Counted from the first letter of the stretch, positions 1 to 13,078 are shown. The stretch is DNA of 64,000 nucleotides from Combretum micranthum (GCA_024138025.1 JAMXBD010002242.1:62001-126000); one strand, 5' to 3'. Program-made: numbers and translations. The notes: generated by a model from the letters alone, not told the origin.

Positions 1-2849
1 TAGGGATATGCAAACACTTAAACATAAGATCCTTACCATCACAATGTTATAGATCTTGTTACTTATGTTGTTTTGTTGTTATTTTTCTTTATTATTAAGT
101 TATGTTGTTATTATTAATGTTTTGTGCATGTATTCATCATTTAACCATATGTACATAATGAACATAGTTCATTTGCATTTATGACTAGTATAATAAACTA
201 GATCTAGTTGTTTTGAGTTCATAAATGCCTTAGGTTTTTGTTTTATGCACATAAATGACTTGTAATAGCATAATAATAGTGGGAAAATGTTAGAAAGCTT
301 AAGATCTATTATAGTTTCAACAAAAATGGATTTTTGAAATTCGGATAAAAAAGGAACTCTATTTGGAAAAGCTATTTTTCAACTTCAAAATGAGTATTTT
401 ACAAAAAAAAATGAAAGGTTTAGGGAATATGTATCATAAATGAGTGATCTTGATGAGTAAAACTTAGATCTACTAAGAGATATTTTCAAAACAAGGAAAG
501 TTTACAAAAGTTATGTTTCAATCCCAATAATAAACTCAAAATCCGTAATGAAGGAAGCTTGATGTGAAAACCTATTTTTCAATCCCAAAACAAAACTTTT
601 ATTAAAGAAATGGAAGCTTTAAGGAGTTAGGTTGATTAGGAATTAGTTTTAGAAAGATTAAGTGAGTTTTACAAAAGAAACAATCTCAAATGGAAATTTC
701 AAAATTCGGATTTGAAAATGACAACCATTTAAATGCCTATTTCCAAATGCCAAAATGATGATTTTTATGGAAAAATAGAAGTCCTAGGAGATATATGTAA
801 TAAAGACCAAATTTTGACAAAGATAAATGAAATTTATTCAAGTATAATCCTAAGACAAGGAAAGGTTTCAAAGTATAAATTAAATAATATTTTCATCCCT
901 TAAAATCTTGCAAAATTTGTAATAGGTAGACTACCTATGAAAACATTTATTTTCCAATTCTAAAATGATGAATCTTATTAAAATAATGAAGATGTTAGGC
1001 ATATAGGTCATCGAGATTGAGTTTTGATAAAAGCAAGTGTGATTTTGCAAGAAATAGAACTAGTTTTCTCAAATCTAGTAATTTCAAAAGTTTTGCAAAG
1101 CAAAAGTTTTCTAAAAGAATTTTTGATATCATATTATTAAGGATATACATATAGATAGTTCATCTCATAACATTCAAGGCAATAGCTTGTAGGTATTACA
1201 TATACACATAATGTACTTAGTAGAAACAAAACTAGAAAATAGCATCTTATACATCCTATTAAACATTATCTAAGCACATGAGGAAATAGATTTACCAATA
1301 CCCATGAATCATGTATGATATTGAGTCATATATGTATATAATAGTCTTTCAAGATATAATGATAGATAAGTATCTATCAAAGCTTTGGAATGATGCTTAG
1401 TTTGAAATTAGGAGTTGATTGTAGGACAGGAATTTTGTATAGCATTCTGTATCCTACTGTTCATGGACCTAACAACCTTGTTTTGACGAAAATAACTTTA
1501 GAAATAGATAGCTCTCATCGAATAGGTAGAAATCGTTATATAATATGCAAAATTCCGAGTTAAAATGACCAAGTTATGGCCATTTTAAGTTGTAATTTCC
1601 TCTTAGGCGAACTTTGATGAACTTGTTAGAGTAGAATTTATAGATTCACTCAAACTTTGTAGAAATACACATTAGAGTTATTTCTTTTGATTAGAGACTT
1701 GGGAGACAGAATAGATTCCCGAGGACTATTACAATTAAGTGGATTTTCAAGCCATGGCAAAGTAAGTTCACTATCTTTAAATTTTATGTTTATGATTGTG
1801 CTTGTAATGATAGTGGCATTAGAATTAGGGCAAGATACAATCGGATTACGTATGTGAATTCTATTTGGGTGAATCGATGATAAGAATATCGAAATGGGAT
1901 TGTTGTAAATATTTGTATAATTTAGTATCGAATTGAAGTGTCTGCAATATCTATGATCGCCCATAAATTGTTAATTAATATGCCCTGATCTTATAATCAA
2001 ATTAACCATGCATACCATATGTTGAGTCATTGCATTTGTTATTATGCCTTTGTGGGAAGAAGGCATAATAACTGGGCAACGAGGGGCTTGTAAACTCGAA
2101 TGTAGGCGTAATGGCCGGAATTGAAATGGTAGTGGTGTAGGCACTTATATGAACTACAAAATTGTGAGTGGGTGAGCACCTGAATCAACCACAATATAAA
2201 TGAGAAAAATTGAAATCTATAGTCGTATGAGCCTGAAACACCTAACCTCGAATGGAAGGCGTAAATCCATTCAACATAAGACTCCCAGAAAGTCTTATGT
2301 ATTGTATGCTTACGTGTTTGTGCATTTCATATGATTGATAATATAACTTGTTTACCCTATTGTATAATTGAAATATTTAATTTGGAAGTGAAACTACTAA
2401 GTTCGTATACTTATACCCTTATAGTTTATTATTGCAATTTATGGCTATCTCCAAGAGGCCACTTTTCGCAGGTATATCTTTTGGAATTTAAGGAGCTTTT
2501 TGAAGAAGTGGAACCTAGATTAGCATAGACTTCTAGTTGAATCTCCTTAATTATATATATATATGTTGATGTAAGATACCTTTAAGAACTTAAAACTCTC
2601 AATATTTTGACAGGGGTATGCCCTTAGATCTTTGTAATAGATTAATCTTGATTATAACTGTTATGATTTATATCTTATCGCTATGCATGTCTCCTTAAGC
2701 TATCTCGATTCAAAGTATAATCCCTATATGTTGAACGTGAGCCTTACGCCCAATATCTAAACTCATGGAGTGACTAAGATTGTCATACTTGAGTTTAAAT
2801 ATCGACTATGGCGGACTATCGCGTTTAGGGTATCCTTTGAAGTGTGACA
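1..2849 (-). repeat. Long LTR, copy 1, cut by the window edge
   Basis: Read on the minus strand this matches the first 2.8-2.9 kb of the complete LTR at 38889-42783, block after block and in the same order. Shared blocks include the stretch around 1580-1800 (matching 39960-40180) and the terminal block at 2740-2849 (matching 38889-39000). The LTR begins on the minus strand at 2849 with TGTCA, and its other end lies beyond base 1. The copies are clearly diverged. The long LTR and its TGTCACGCCC-type start suggest a Ty3/gypsy element, but no coding domain of that family was seen, so the class is inferred. Confidence 0.8.
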
Positions 2850-5062
2850 TATATTAAGTGAGCCACTTGGAGTAGGTAGAATTTGGACTAGGGGAAGCCA
2901 TTTTGAAATGATCTCTAAGGTTGGTCGAGCTAGATGAGGGTGATGATTGGTAAAAGGAAAAGAATTTTCAAGAAATTTTGACATGACGAGAAATATATGT
3001 TTTAGAAGTGGACAAATCAAGATAGACATGGGCACTTTGTGTTGAAAAGTAACCAAGAAAAATACAAGGAGTGGAATGCGAGTCAAATTTATGTTAGGAA
3101 TAAGGATGAAGCTACGAATAACGTAAGTAACTGAACACCCGAAATTTAATGTAGTTGGGTTAAGAATTAAAGACTTATTCAAAAGGAGATAAAAGATGCA
3201 GTACAATTGATGAGATAGACAGCTATGGAAAAGGTGTAAATCTAATAAGTTAGAGGCATCGTAGCATGAGTGAGAAGAGATAGACCTGTTTCAATAATGT
3301 GGCGATGATGTCATTTGGAAAGACCATTGTGTTTTAGTCTATAAGGTGGTGTGGTAAGATGGGATATACCATGGGTAGAGGAAAACTATCAACCCTAAAT
3401 TGTGACTAGAGACCTACAATAGAAATTCAGCTCTAGAAAATAGGAAGACGATCAGTGGAACCACAATGGGTAGCGAGGATCTTAGTAGTAATGGAGATAA
3501 GGAGTTCGTACACCCTAACTCAATTGATGTTTGTTAAGAGCGAAGGAATAGAGATACCCATTCAAAGAACTCATCAAACATCAATTGATGTTCGGTTAGA
3601 TCTTGCATGCAAGGAAGATGGAGACTTTCGTCTGGGTTCGGTGGTCTATGATGGGTCATGGCTTATTATGGGTTAGTAAGCATATCAAATCTATGGGTCT
3701 TCTTCTTCTTCTTCGATGACTTGTAACATGCTTGGAGCCAACTCTTTGAATAGGACTTTCGATGTCTATGCATGTTGGTGGATGGCAAAAAAGGAATAGG
3801 TTTTGAAGGAAGTGGTTAGGACATGACTATGTCTTGGTGTTGGGTTTTCAATGACGGAGTAGCCGCCAGTTAGGGTTTCTGGGTTGAGCAGTTGGGAGTT
3901 GATTGAGATTGGAGGATGCGGTAGTGGTATTGTAGTTTCATTTTTGGTGAAGGTCAAGTGTAGTAGTGTTTGATCTCCGATGATGTTTGTTTGCAATGTA
4001 AGTTTAGTCAAGATGATGAAGAAGACCGAGTTGACTCAGTTAGTTGTGAGTCAGTGGGATAGTTAACTTGGTTATGGATTAAAAATGACTAGGTTAGGGT
4101 CTTTTTTTTTTTTTTTTTACATTTTCATGAATTATCTACGTGAGATATGTTTCATGTGGGCTACAGACACTTGTTAAATTATGGTAGGCTGTTAATGCCA
4201 ACAGTGTAGACCGATGCAATGGACTTAACGAAGATAATGTTTTGGACAAAAAAAAAAATAATATATATAGGTAGTGAATTAACCAAATTAAAGTTTGGGT
4301 AGTTAATTGAATATTTAGGTAAAGTTCAGATAGTATTCGTGACATTGTCCCAATTTTATACTGTAAATCTCAACAAAATACTATATAAATTTATCACATT
4401 TATAATCCATAATTCATCATAAATTATTTAGTCATTAACATAGTATGTTTACTAACTAAAACATAGTCAAATATAATTTATAGTCTAAAAAGAATTCAGT
4501 TAACATCTACAAAAAAATTTGGCCAAAAAAATCACTACCAATAAAAGTCATGTATGAATAAAAGTGATCTACTAGCAAAATATACAATGAAAAATTAATA
4601 CATGATAAGATATATAACTAAATAACAAAATCTATACTTCAAAGAGTTCAAACGATGAATAAAAATAATATTAAGTTACCAACGAATGAATATATATTGA
4701 ATCGAAAAAATAATAAAAAAAGAGAGTAAGTTATTATTAACTAGTATTTACCATATAATAAATATCATAAGATCATATGTAACTTTTAATAAATCATTAT
4801 AATAAAATTTATAATTATAAGTAAAATATTTTTATATTTATTTATAAAGGTTTGGTTTAGTTTTATGGATTGATTTAGTTTGCCTTTAAAACAACTATAA
4901 ATTTATGAATTTGTTTGGATTGAAAATTTTTTAAGTTAAATAATTTAAAAATTCATATTTTGATTCTGCGATGGTTCAGTCCGGTTCGACCCTAATTTTT
5001 GCCCATCCTACACACGGGTCGGAGACAGTCGTCTCTCTTTCCTCCGTCCCTTAGTTAACCTA
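2850..5062. other. Intergenic DNA, no gene recognised
   Basis: Short open frames occur but none resembles a known family. A (TCT)n run lies at about 3698-3714 and a T-run at about 4103-4119. The stretch 4380-4980 is very AT-rich. It ends in a GGTTTAGTTTTA-like block near 4850-4990 that recalls the ends of the hAT-like repeats at 11050 and 55480, but it is too degraded to call. The sequence next to the LTR at 2850 has no recognisable polypurine tract, so nothing shows whether internal retrotransposon sequence continues here. Confidence 0.5.
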
Positions 5063-5071
5063 AAACCCTAA
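5063..5071 (+). promoter_or_regulatory. Telo-box (AAACCCTAA) in the WDR74 promoter or leader
   Basis: AAACCCTAA lies about 48 bases upstream of the ATG at 5119. In plants this motif is enriched just upstream of genes for ribosomal proteins and ribosome assembly factors, which fits the assigned role of the downstream gene. The transcription start is not known, so the motif may be in the core promoter or the 5' leader. Confidence 0.6.
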
Positions 5072-5118
5072 TTACACCTAAACGGAGCACCAACTTAAAA
5101 CCTTCTTCCGGCTTAAGG

Positions 5119-8100
5119 ATGCCACGAACGACGACGTTGGAGTGTCCTGGCTGCCCTCCCATCAGAGCCCTGGCCTTCGACGTTCTTGGTCTCATAAAAG
5201 GTACTATCTCTCTCTCTCCATTATACTCGATCGATACGAGATATTTTTTTTTTTTTTTATTTTTTTTGCGTTTTGTTGTTTTGATCCTATTGTTTGAAAT
5301 CAATGAATGTAAACAGTTGTTCAAGCCACTGATAGTGGTAGTGAGCGTGTGCCCAAAGTGGTCGACCGTTGGGGCGACCCTGACTCTTCCAAATGCGTTC
5401 TTGCCGCTTCCATTGATGATCGTAAATTTGAACCGGTCTGCTGCCCTCCACTCTTTATCCCATTCTCTATCGTTTGATTATACTCCTGATTTGTTTTATT
5501 CTATATCTGTTCTGCTTGTATGTGTAATTATTCCAAACAGCGAGTTTGGTGTAATCCTCTCGTACTCGTTACTCATGATTTGTGTAATTGCTGCAGTTGT
5601 TAGCTGTTGCAAGGAAATGTGGTACTGTAAGTTTCAGCTTTGTCATACTATTTTAGCTCAGCTCTTGTTTCAAACTATAGTGAACTCTTTTGGTTTTTCG
5701 TTTTTTGCTTGTATTGCAGATTGATATTTTTTTTCAATTAATTACAGATTGATATTTGCAATCCTCTTAATGGAGATATTCAAGCTGTAATCCCCAGTGC
5801 CGATGATTCTAAACCAGAAGTGGATCCTATTGTTGGTTTACATTTGTTCAGAAGACAGGAGTCTGAGACAACAACCAGGTAAAGCATTCTGGTGTTTTTT
5901 GGTTCTAGATTGGATATTAACTAACATTCAGTTCTTCTGGTCTTGGTAGAGAAATGATCTCAACTTGGCATAAGTCGATGGTTGTGATTCCTTAACTTCT
6001 TTATTTTTGATGATTTATTTCTCAATGATGTGCTCACTTGCTGGTGTTTTTAATCAGTCTGTGCGTGCATGTCAAATTGGCAGTTTTTTATACTGTAAAG
6101 CATTCTAAAAGATTTTAATAATGTAACAGAGGAGATGACATTGGATGGTAATAATGACTTGTTATCGTTCTTAATTGTATAAAAAAAGAGGCTTTGCAGG
6201 TCACTAAGTTTACATATGTAGCTATATAACAATTTTCTTTCCCTTTTTTTTTTTTTCGGGGGTGATGTCACCAGGTCTTGCACTTTGCTATCATGTACGA
6301 TTAAGGGCATTGCACAAACAAGATCTTTTGATGTTGCCAATTTACCTGAGGATTCCACTCCTAAAGCTCAACAAATAGATGGAATGTGTCTAATGGAGGG
6401 AGTGTGCTTTGCTGTAAAGTTGATGGAAATGAAACTTTGCTGTATTTGGAGGGTGAGTTCTTTCTTTCAATTGGATGCTGCAGATCATGGTTCAAAATTT
6501 AGCTTAAATCACGCCATGTGGTAACTTACCCAAAAAAATACACATCTAATAGCTTATTTTTGTATTAGGGACTTCACCCACCTAAGTAGCAGCAGCCATG
6601 AATGAGTCATTTTTTTTGCTGTCTTTCTGTACCTCTCTCTCAACATTTTCATTTTTTTTTTCAATTGAGGTCAGCAAAGGAATTGAAGTCAATATTTGGG
6701 ATCTTGAGAAGTGTGTTAAAATCTGGACTGCCAAATCAGTGAGACTCTAATCCTTTGACCTATATGATTGGATGATTGCATATTTCCGTCTGCATTGCTT
6801 ATATCATGCATTGGCCTCATTGCTGCTTTTCTTGAACATTGCAGCCCCCAAGAAATAACCTTGGAATTTTCTCTCCAACTTGGTTTACATCAGCAACATT
6901 TCTCTGTAAAGATGATCACCGAAAAATTGTTGCTGGTACCAACTGCCATCAGGTAAGGCTGCTTAAAAATTATAGGAGATTCTTTATGCTTGTCTCTGAA
7001 TCTGTTTCATTGAAAATATTTTTTATTTCAGAGAAAATGTACTGAAATTTGACATGGTCTCTGTTCTATGATGTGTGGTAATTTGACCATTTAGATATTT
7101 ACACCCATTAGAGGACAGATGCCACTCGTGGATTTTCTATTGTTTCTACTGATGCTAGCATTTGAAGAATGTGATTCTCTTTATACTAGATGAAAAACAT
7201 TGTGAATGTGATGATCCCAATTAACTTAAAACTTGCAATGAATAGGGTGGTATTCGTGATTTTTGTTATCTGTAAAGACCACTAAGGATTTTCAACAATC
7301 CATAATTGCACTTCAGTTGGATTCTGTGCATACTAATGGTGGTGAGATCCAAAATCAATTTCAGGTTCGCCTCTATGATGTTTCTGCTCAGCGAAGGCCT
7401 GTTCTTTTATTTGATTTCCGTGAAAGTCCTATTAAATCAGTTGCTGAGGATTCAGATGGCTATACAGTTTACGTCGGAAATGGGTCTGGGGACATGGCTT
7501 CCTTCGATATGCGCACTGGTACCTGAAATCTTTTTCCATGTATTTTCAAGTTCACTATTCTGCATGGTATTAGCAATTTGCCAATTGTACCTGACAGTGT
7601 GTCATAGCTAGCTATATGTGTTTCCTGTTTAAAGTTGCTTGTCTTTAGTTAATTCCAGTGAAAGCTGGGGCCTTGTCTTTAGCTAAATCAATCATATGTT
7701 TATGGGCCTCACTAAGCATTCAAAAATCCTTGTTTGCCTGCTGAGGGAAGCAGAAGCAGGCAAACAGTGAACAGAATGCTTTCACTCTTTGAGAAGTGGA
7801 CAAACAATACTGAATTTGCTGCTTCTCACTAGTATGGCAGGGTCCAGAACCATTTCCAGGGCAATAGTGGTATAATGATGAATGTGCTAAATTGGGGAAT
7901 TATGGTCATATTAAATAATGAGTGCTGTAGCAAAAAAAAAAAAAAAAGACTGCTGTTGAAATTGCTACTTAACTGAGAGCTTTAGGAGGAGGCTATGTTT
8001 ATGCTGATCCATTTTGGAGAAAGTGTGATATTCATGACAAGAGTCATATTATCTCATCTTGATTTTCCTGAGTGCTTTTACGCACACTAACGAAAAAGTT

Positions 8101-10421
8101 TCGTGTCAGGGAAATTGCTAGGTTGCTTTTTGGGCAAGTGTTCTGGAAGCATTAGATCCATAGCCTGTCACCCAACTCTACCAGTGGTTGCTTCCTGTGG
8201 TGAGTGGATCATTACCAGCATGTCCTTGGATTTTGAGGCATTGCTGCTGGCTTACAAACTAACGTGCATTATCCATTTAATTTGTGGCATTATGTTTAAA
8301 CACTGTTTTATAATCTTGTACCATTGTCATTGTACTGGCTTAGATATTGGTGGATGGAATTTGGTTTCCATAAAGTTATCTTAGGATTGTGATATTAGTA
8401 GCATTGATGATATGAGATGTGATATTTGGCAACACAACTTTTTTGAGTGTCAACATATTATCTTCCTTATTACTACATACTGACATTCTTCTGTGCATGC
8501 CTCTTTGACATCTCAAGGTTACATCTCTTATATATAAAATTTTATCTTGAATTGGCAGGACTTGACAGCTATTTGCGTTTTTGGGATGGGAAATCACGGC
8601 AGCTTCTTTCTGCAGTAAGTTTCTGAAATTTCATTAGATCTGAAAAGGGCATGCTCCTTGCTTTGTGAAATCCTCTACTATAACTGTATAGGTGTAGCAA
8701 ATGTAAGTGTGAATCATTCATCCAAAATAATAAATAAATAGATGAAAATAAAATAAAATAAAATTTAAGCATGAATTATACAATTATGCATCTTTACACA
8801 ATACTTTCCTGGTCATGACTATGTTTTCGTTGTATGTAATCAATCTGGAGATTGTTCTATTGAACCTAAAGGCCTTTTTTCTGTTAATTGTGTTTGAGCA
8901 AATATGATTGATGTTCAAGTTATCCTGTTATTTTGGATATTTGCCAATTTACTGTTATCTGGGTCTTGGACATGTGCAAACCAGTTACTGTCTGTCTCAT
9001 TTTGGAACATCAACAATATCATTAATTGATGTATCTTTGTTTGAGCTTCAATGTTGCTATTATAGCCATGAGTAAATGGAAACTAATAATTTAGTAAGTT
9101 TTCTTAGTGACAAAGTGGAAGACTGAGTGCACTAACAGAGACTTTCTTGGTTAATTTCTAAGCATCTCTGCATGGATCTCAGAAGAATTAGATCAAACAA
9201 AGTTTATCCTGTTTAGCATGTGTTAAAATATAAGAAACATTCTGTTGGATAATTTACAGAAGAAAAAATTCTGTTAAATAATCTTTTCTTTCTTGCTTGT
9301 AAAATAATGTGCTTCTTTGGTGCAGGTTTACCTGAAGCAGCACCTCAATTGTGTTGTTTTTGATGCAAATTTCTCTGATGAAGGTCAGTTATTTGCTGCA
9401 GGATTTTGTACTATTTTTGGCTTGATTTTTAAGCTGACTCGAGATGTGGCATACTATCAAGCTTGAGTTTGAAGTTCATAGCTCAAATCTACTTTAGCTT
9501 AAGCTCAAGTTGAATTGACATATGTTAAGCTTGAGCTTGGCTAAATTGGGCTTATTTATTTTGATTGATTATATTGTTTATGATTAACATTATACCAAAG
9601 CTTGAACTTTTTTTTGAATCAATTTATAGTCAAGATTGATTCAAGCTCAATTAAGCTTGCAAGCTCATCAATCCAAATAATCTGAAGCTTGAAATGAGCT
9701 CTACTAACTCTTCGTAGATTTTCAAGCTTGTGCTTGAGTATATTGCACTTAGAGTAAATAAGGTGTTGAACCCAAATAGCTTCTGGGCATGTTTTTAGTT
9801 TGTTTATGAACCTAGTATTATCTGCAAGATGTGCAGCCAAAAATTATGAGGCAATTCATTTGACCATTCTTGCTCCATTGTTTTCAGCTACACAATTTAA
9901 TATATTGCTGCCGATAATGTGATGAGAAACTGGACAAAAATATGGAGTGATTGGTCTGAAGCATTCTACTTATAATGTAATAAAAATTAAAGATTTTGCT
10001 TAATGTAATCATCCTAAAAATTTGAAAATGCTATCATTTTGCCATACCCATTCTGCAATCTTGAAATAACAGTCATCTTTTTGTTTTTCCCCCTAAGTTT
10101 AATAATGCTTAATGGTTAATGATATTCCATAGAGCAGATCCCCTGGTATTTACTAGTGTTTATTATGGATTTGTTTACCCTTGACTATGTGTCGTGTTGA
10201 CTAATTATAATGTTGGGCCTTTCTTTGCAGCTTCCCATGCAGTATTGGACCCATCAATAAAGGAAGCAGAGAATGTACAAGACATCCAACTTGAAGATGA
10301 AGTCATCAAGCCCAGGAAAAGAAAGAAGAAATCTAAAAAAGATGCAGGACTGAAAAAGAAGGTTAGTGAAGAAAATGATGTGCTTGAGAAGTTGAAACTC
10401 AAGAAGAAAAGTAAAAGTTGA
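5119..10421 (+). CDS. WDR74: WD40 ribosome-biogenesis protein (WDR74/NSA1 homologue)
   Basis: Probable nucleolar factor for maturation of the 60S subunit; yeast Nsa1 and human WDR74 act on pre-60S particles and are released by an NVL2/Rix7-type AAA ATPase. Twelve exons: 5119-5200, 5317-5435, 5597-5626, 5748-5878, 6275-6452, 6675-6738, 6845-6952, 7365-7518, 8110-8199, 8559-8614, 9326-9383, 10231-10421. All junctions are GT-AG and phases agree, except in exon 5. The product is about 420 residues. Visible landmarks are the N-terminal PRTTTLECPGCPP, the blade motifs VNIWDLEK, QVRLYDVS and SYLRFWD, and the segment GSGDMASFDMRTGKLLG. The tail is lysine-rich (PRKRKKKSKK and KLKLKKKSKS), typical of nucleolar targeting. 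Exon 5 appears to lack two single bases, at about 6355-6375 and 6434-6442: the homologous frame shifts by -1 at each, and the summed CDS is 1261 nt against 1263 expected. The start is the first ATG and opens the conserved N-terminus. Confidence 0.9.
5711..5760 (+). other. Duplicated 3' splice acceptor before WDR74 exon 4
   Basis: Two near-identical acceptors, GCAG then ATTGATATTT at 5716-5729 and ACAG then ATTGATATTT at 5744-5757, lie 28 bases apart. Only the second (exon start 5748) keeps the reading frame. The first adds 28 bases and meets an in-frame TGA after about ten codons, so its use would give a truncated product or nonsense-mediated decay. Confidence 0.6.
9430..9740. repeat. AAGCTTGAGCTT-type repeat in WDR74 intron 11
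   Basis: Many alternating copies of AAGCTTGAGCTT-like words and their reverse complements fill this part of intron 11. Two blocks, around 9460-9545 and 9600-9740, are arranged roughly head to head. A short related stretch lies downstream of the gene at about 10700-10790. It looks like a degraded non-autonomous element, but no clear ends or target-site duplication were found. Confidence 0.4.
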
Positions 10422-11049
10422 AGGATTAATACGTGAACATATGCCCATAGCAAGGGAGGTGGACATGCCAATGAGTTGCCTACCCGCAATTTTGTTAAAG
10501 TGACGTGCCAGGAAATAGTGCTTTATTTTGATTCTTTTCTAGTGTAAGTGATACAGTTCTATTTTTATTGGAATCGGACATGGTTTCTGAGACGATTTTG
10601 TGGAGAGTTGTATAATTATGGAAAATGGGTTCGAAATTGGTTTAATCAAGCCTGTACGTGGCCATTTATATCTATAAAACTATTTCTTTAATTAAATTAG
10701 ATCTTGAATTCGATCCAAGCGAAATCCAAGCTCAGTCCAAATTTAGTTAAGCTTGTTATTTGATTAGGCTAGCGAGTTCCTGGAATGAAAAATGTAAGAA
10801 GCTCGAAGAGGTATACAAATAGAGGCCGATGAAGAAATTCCAGGTGGAGTTTGAATGGAGATAATTAGGTTTCAACAATGCATGTTAACGTCGGCAGTTG
10901 TATGGATCTCACAAATGGACTTGGGCCTGGCCCGAAATGAAGATCAGAACATCAACTTGGGCCCAGGAATACAACTAAGCTACTACAGCTCACGGCATTG
11001 TTGTACATGTAGGGAGGGGTGGGAGAGTGGAGTTCATGTAAGGGGGGGA
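10422..11049. other. WDR74 3' flank
   Basis: Contains the 3' untranslated region of WDR74, of unknown extent, and then non-coding sequence. No clear polyadenylation hexamer could be singled out. The G-rich stretch at 11010-11060 immediately precedes the hAT-like remnant. Confidence 0.4.
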
Positions 11050-11645
11050 TGGAGGGTGGAGTTCAGTCTGGTTTGATTGGTTTAGTTTCTCTTTTGATTT
11101 TGAATATAATCATATGGTTTAATTTCTAATTTTTTGAACCGAAATTACTTATTATGGTTCATATTGTAATTTGAACTTTTTTTTTTCAAGTAAAAATACA
11201 TTCTATTGAAAGATTTGCATTATATATTTTTTATCATTAATACAAGTAAAAACAATAATGTTTGAAATTAATTATTTATCTAAATAAATATATAGAACTT
11301 TTAGCAGAAAGCATCTACCAAAGAATTATAATCCTATAATAGATCCATTATATTCAATTACTTTGAACTATGATGGTATTCTAAACTCCATAAAATTAAA
11401 ATATACTATTACAATATTATGTGCAAATTTCAATATAGTGTGCTTCTAATGAATACATTATTAATTTCATAAACCAATAAATAACTAAATAATAAAAGTA
11501 GACTAATTAGTTTAATTAAAAAAAGAAAAAAATGTTTACAAGACTAGAGGTTAAAAATTAAAAATTAACTTATTTGTAGACACACTTCATCAAACTGTTT
11601 TGATTAAGAAGCAAAATTTTGGTTTGGTTTTAGTTTCGTTTAGTT
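11050..11645. mobile_element. Non-autonomous hAT-like element remnant, copy A
   Basis: The interior aligns in the same orientation with the element at 55480-56551. Shared blocks include AATTATTTATCTAAATAAA-type sequence near 11265, TGTGCTTCTAATGAA near 11440 and AGACTAGAGGTTAAA near 11540. GGTTTGATTGGTTTAG-type ends echo the GGTTCGGTTTGG ends of the other copy. No transposase frame is present. The hAT assignment rests on the GGTTCGGTT-type terminal style and is an inference. Confidence 0.55.
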
Positions 11646-12235
11646 TGTTTCAAGGTTCCTTTTTTTTTTTTTGGCACAGCGCTAATCTAGGGCATCAAAG
11701 CTGACATTACTCAACATATTGCATTACTAAATTCCTACACTGATTAGTACTTTCGTGGTTGTAGATATTATCGTAAATACTAAAGTGGATTATGTGCCTT
11801 ATACCAACCTGTTGATGTGGTACATTTGCAAAGCTTTTTAGAAATATGTTATGACAAATTTGGGACTATATACAAATTCATAACTTGTTTATATTGCTTA
11901 CCTATGTAAATATATAGCTTGTAAAGCTTCCATTAGTAGCCAATCACCTTATCGACATCTTTCTTAGTCTTTCAAGTGAGAGGTATCATTTTTGATTCCT
12001 CCTCGTTATGTAATGACAAAAGAACAAAAAAGAAGACTTTCCATTAGTATCTGACTGCCAGTGGGGAGTGAAGACGACAATGATGGAAATATGAGAGGCT
12101 AAGAGAGTGGAAGAGGCTATGAAGAAGGGCATGGACTGAAAAAAAAAAAAAATCTTAAGTTGTGTTCATTGAAATAATATGGAAGTAAATGTTTGTTGAG
12201 GAAATTTTTTTTTAATAGATCTTAGAGGACATATG
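11646..12235. other. Intergenic DNA, nothing recognised
   Basis: AT-rich sequence with T-runs near 11660-11672 and an A-run near 12139-12151. No coding frame, RNA gene or element ends were found. Confidence 0.4.
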
Positions 12236-12321
12236 TCCTAAAAGTTCTCTTAACTCATTCTCAGACTTTTGATACCTATTCAGTTGAGTTCGCTAAACAA
12301 TTCTAGGTTGGTGTTTTGACT
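12236..12321. repeat. Left part of tandem-repeat unit 1, interrupted by copia element 1
   Basis: This 86-base stretch matches 19119-19205 (shared words include GTTCTCTTAAC, CTAAACAATT and GGTTTGACT with small changes). It ends at the target duplication TGACT (12317-12321) where the copia element inserted. The unit resumes at 18991. Confidence 0.75.
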
Positions 12322-12740
12322 TGTTAGAAATTTTATGTCTATACAATTTAAACCTTAAGTTTGCATAGAATTCAATAACAAAAATCTTGAACAATATGAT
12401 TTTTACAATACAAGAATTGGGGAAGAGCATACCTTGATCCATGATGTTTTTCTTTCAAAGAAATTAATAAGAATCAACAATTTCTCTCTCTTAACCTCTT
12501 TGATTTTAATAGATAGTTTTTTAATGGAAAAAACTATATTCTCTTAGGTAGAAAGAAGGCTAGTTTTTAAAGAAGACTTTTATTCATACGTACCATGAAA
12601 GTGTGCAGTTACCAAAATAAAACTACATTCCTTTTATTTTGACCAATAGGAATTTATCATTATTCCTTTAAATAAATAAAAGTCAAAATTTAAAGATCCT
12701 AAAAGGGAAGTCACGTGGGTCATAATAAAAATATCATAAC
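12322..12740 (-). repeat. Copia 1 3' LTR
   Basis: 419 bp, the same length as its partner at 18567-18985 and alignable along its whole length with many substitutions and small indels. The inner edge is followed at 12741 by a pyrimidine-rich stretch, which is the polypurine tract on the minus strand (CCAAGTAGGAGAAG). Confidence 0.9.
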
Positions 12741-13078
12741 CTTCTCCTACTTGGCCCATGTAACATATTCAACTTATTTTTTTTTTTTATAGTAATACAT
12801 AATGTGCAAAAGTAAAAGCTAAATCCTTTCTTAAATTGATCAAACCCAAAATCATTATAGAGTGAAGCTAATAACGATGATGGTGGTTGTGTGTCATTAA
12901 TTCAAAACAGTCCCTTCCATGTATCACAATATCAGTTCTATACTCATCATGACCTGTAATGAGGTATAACTATAATTGTCTAACTATAGTGTCATTGTTA
13001 GAGAAAAATCCTGTTAAGTCAACATAATTCATTTATGTATATACAATAACAGATAATCAAACTGGATGCACTAAGAAG

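Noticed and set aside
2763..3206. 147-codon minus-strand frame crossing the LTR edge
   Set aside because: It runs from flanking DNA into the LTR, has no recognised domain and is leucine- and isoleucine-rich by composition.
5119..5724. A 201-codon single-exon gene at the WDR74 start
   Set aside because: Only the first 27 codons match homologues; the rest reads through introns 1-3 out of frame, while the spliced model gives conserved sequence.
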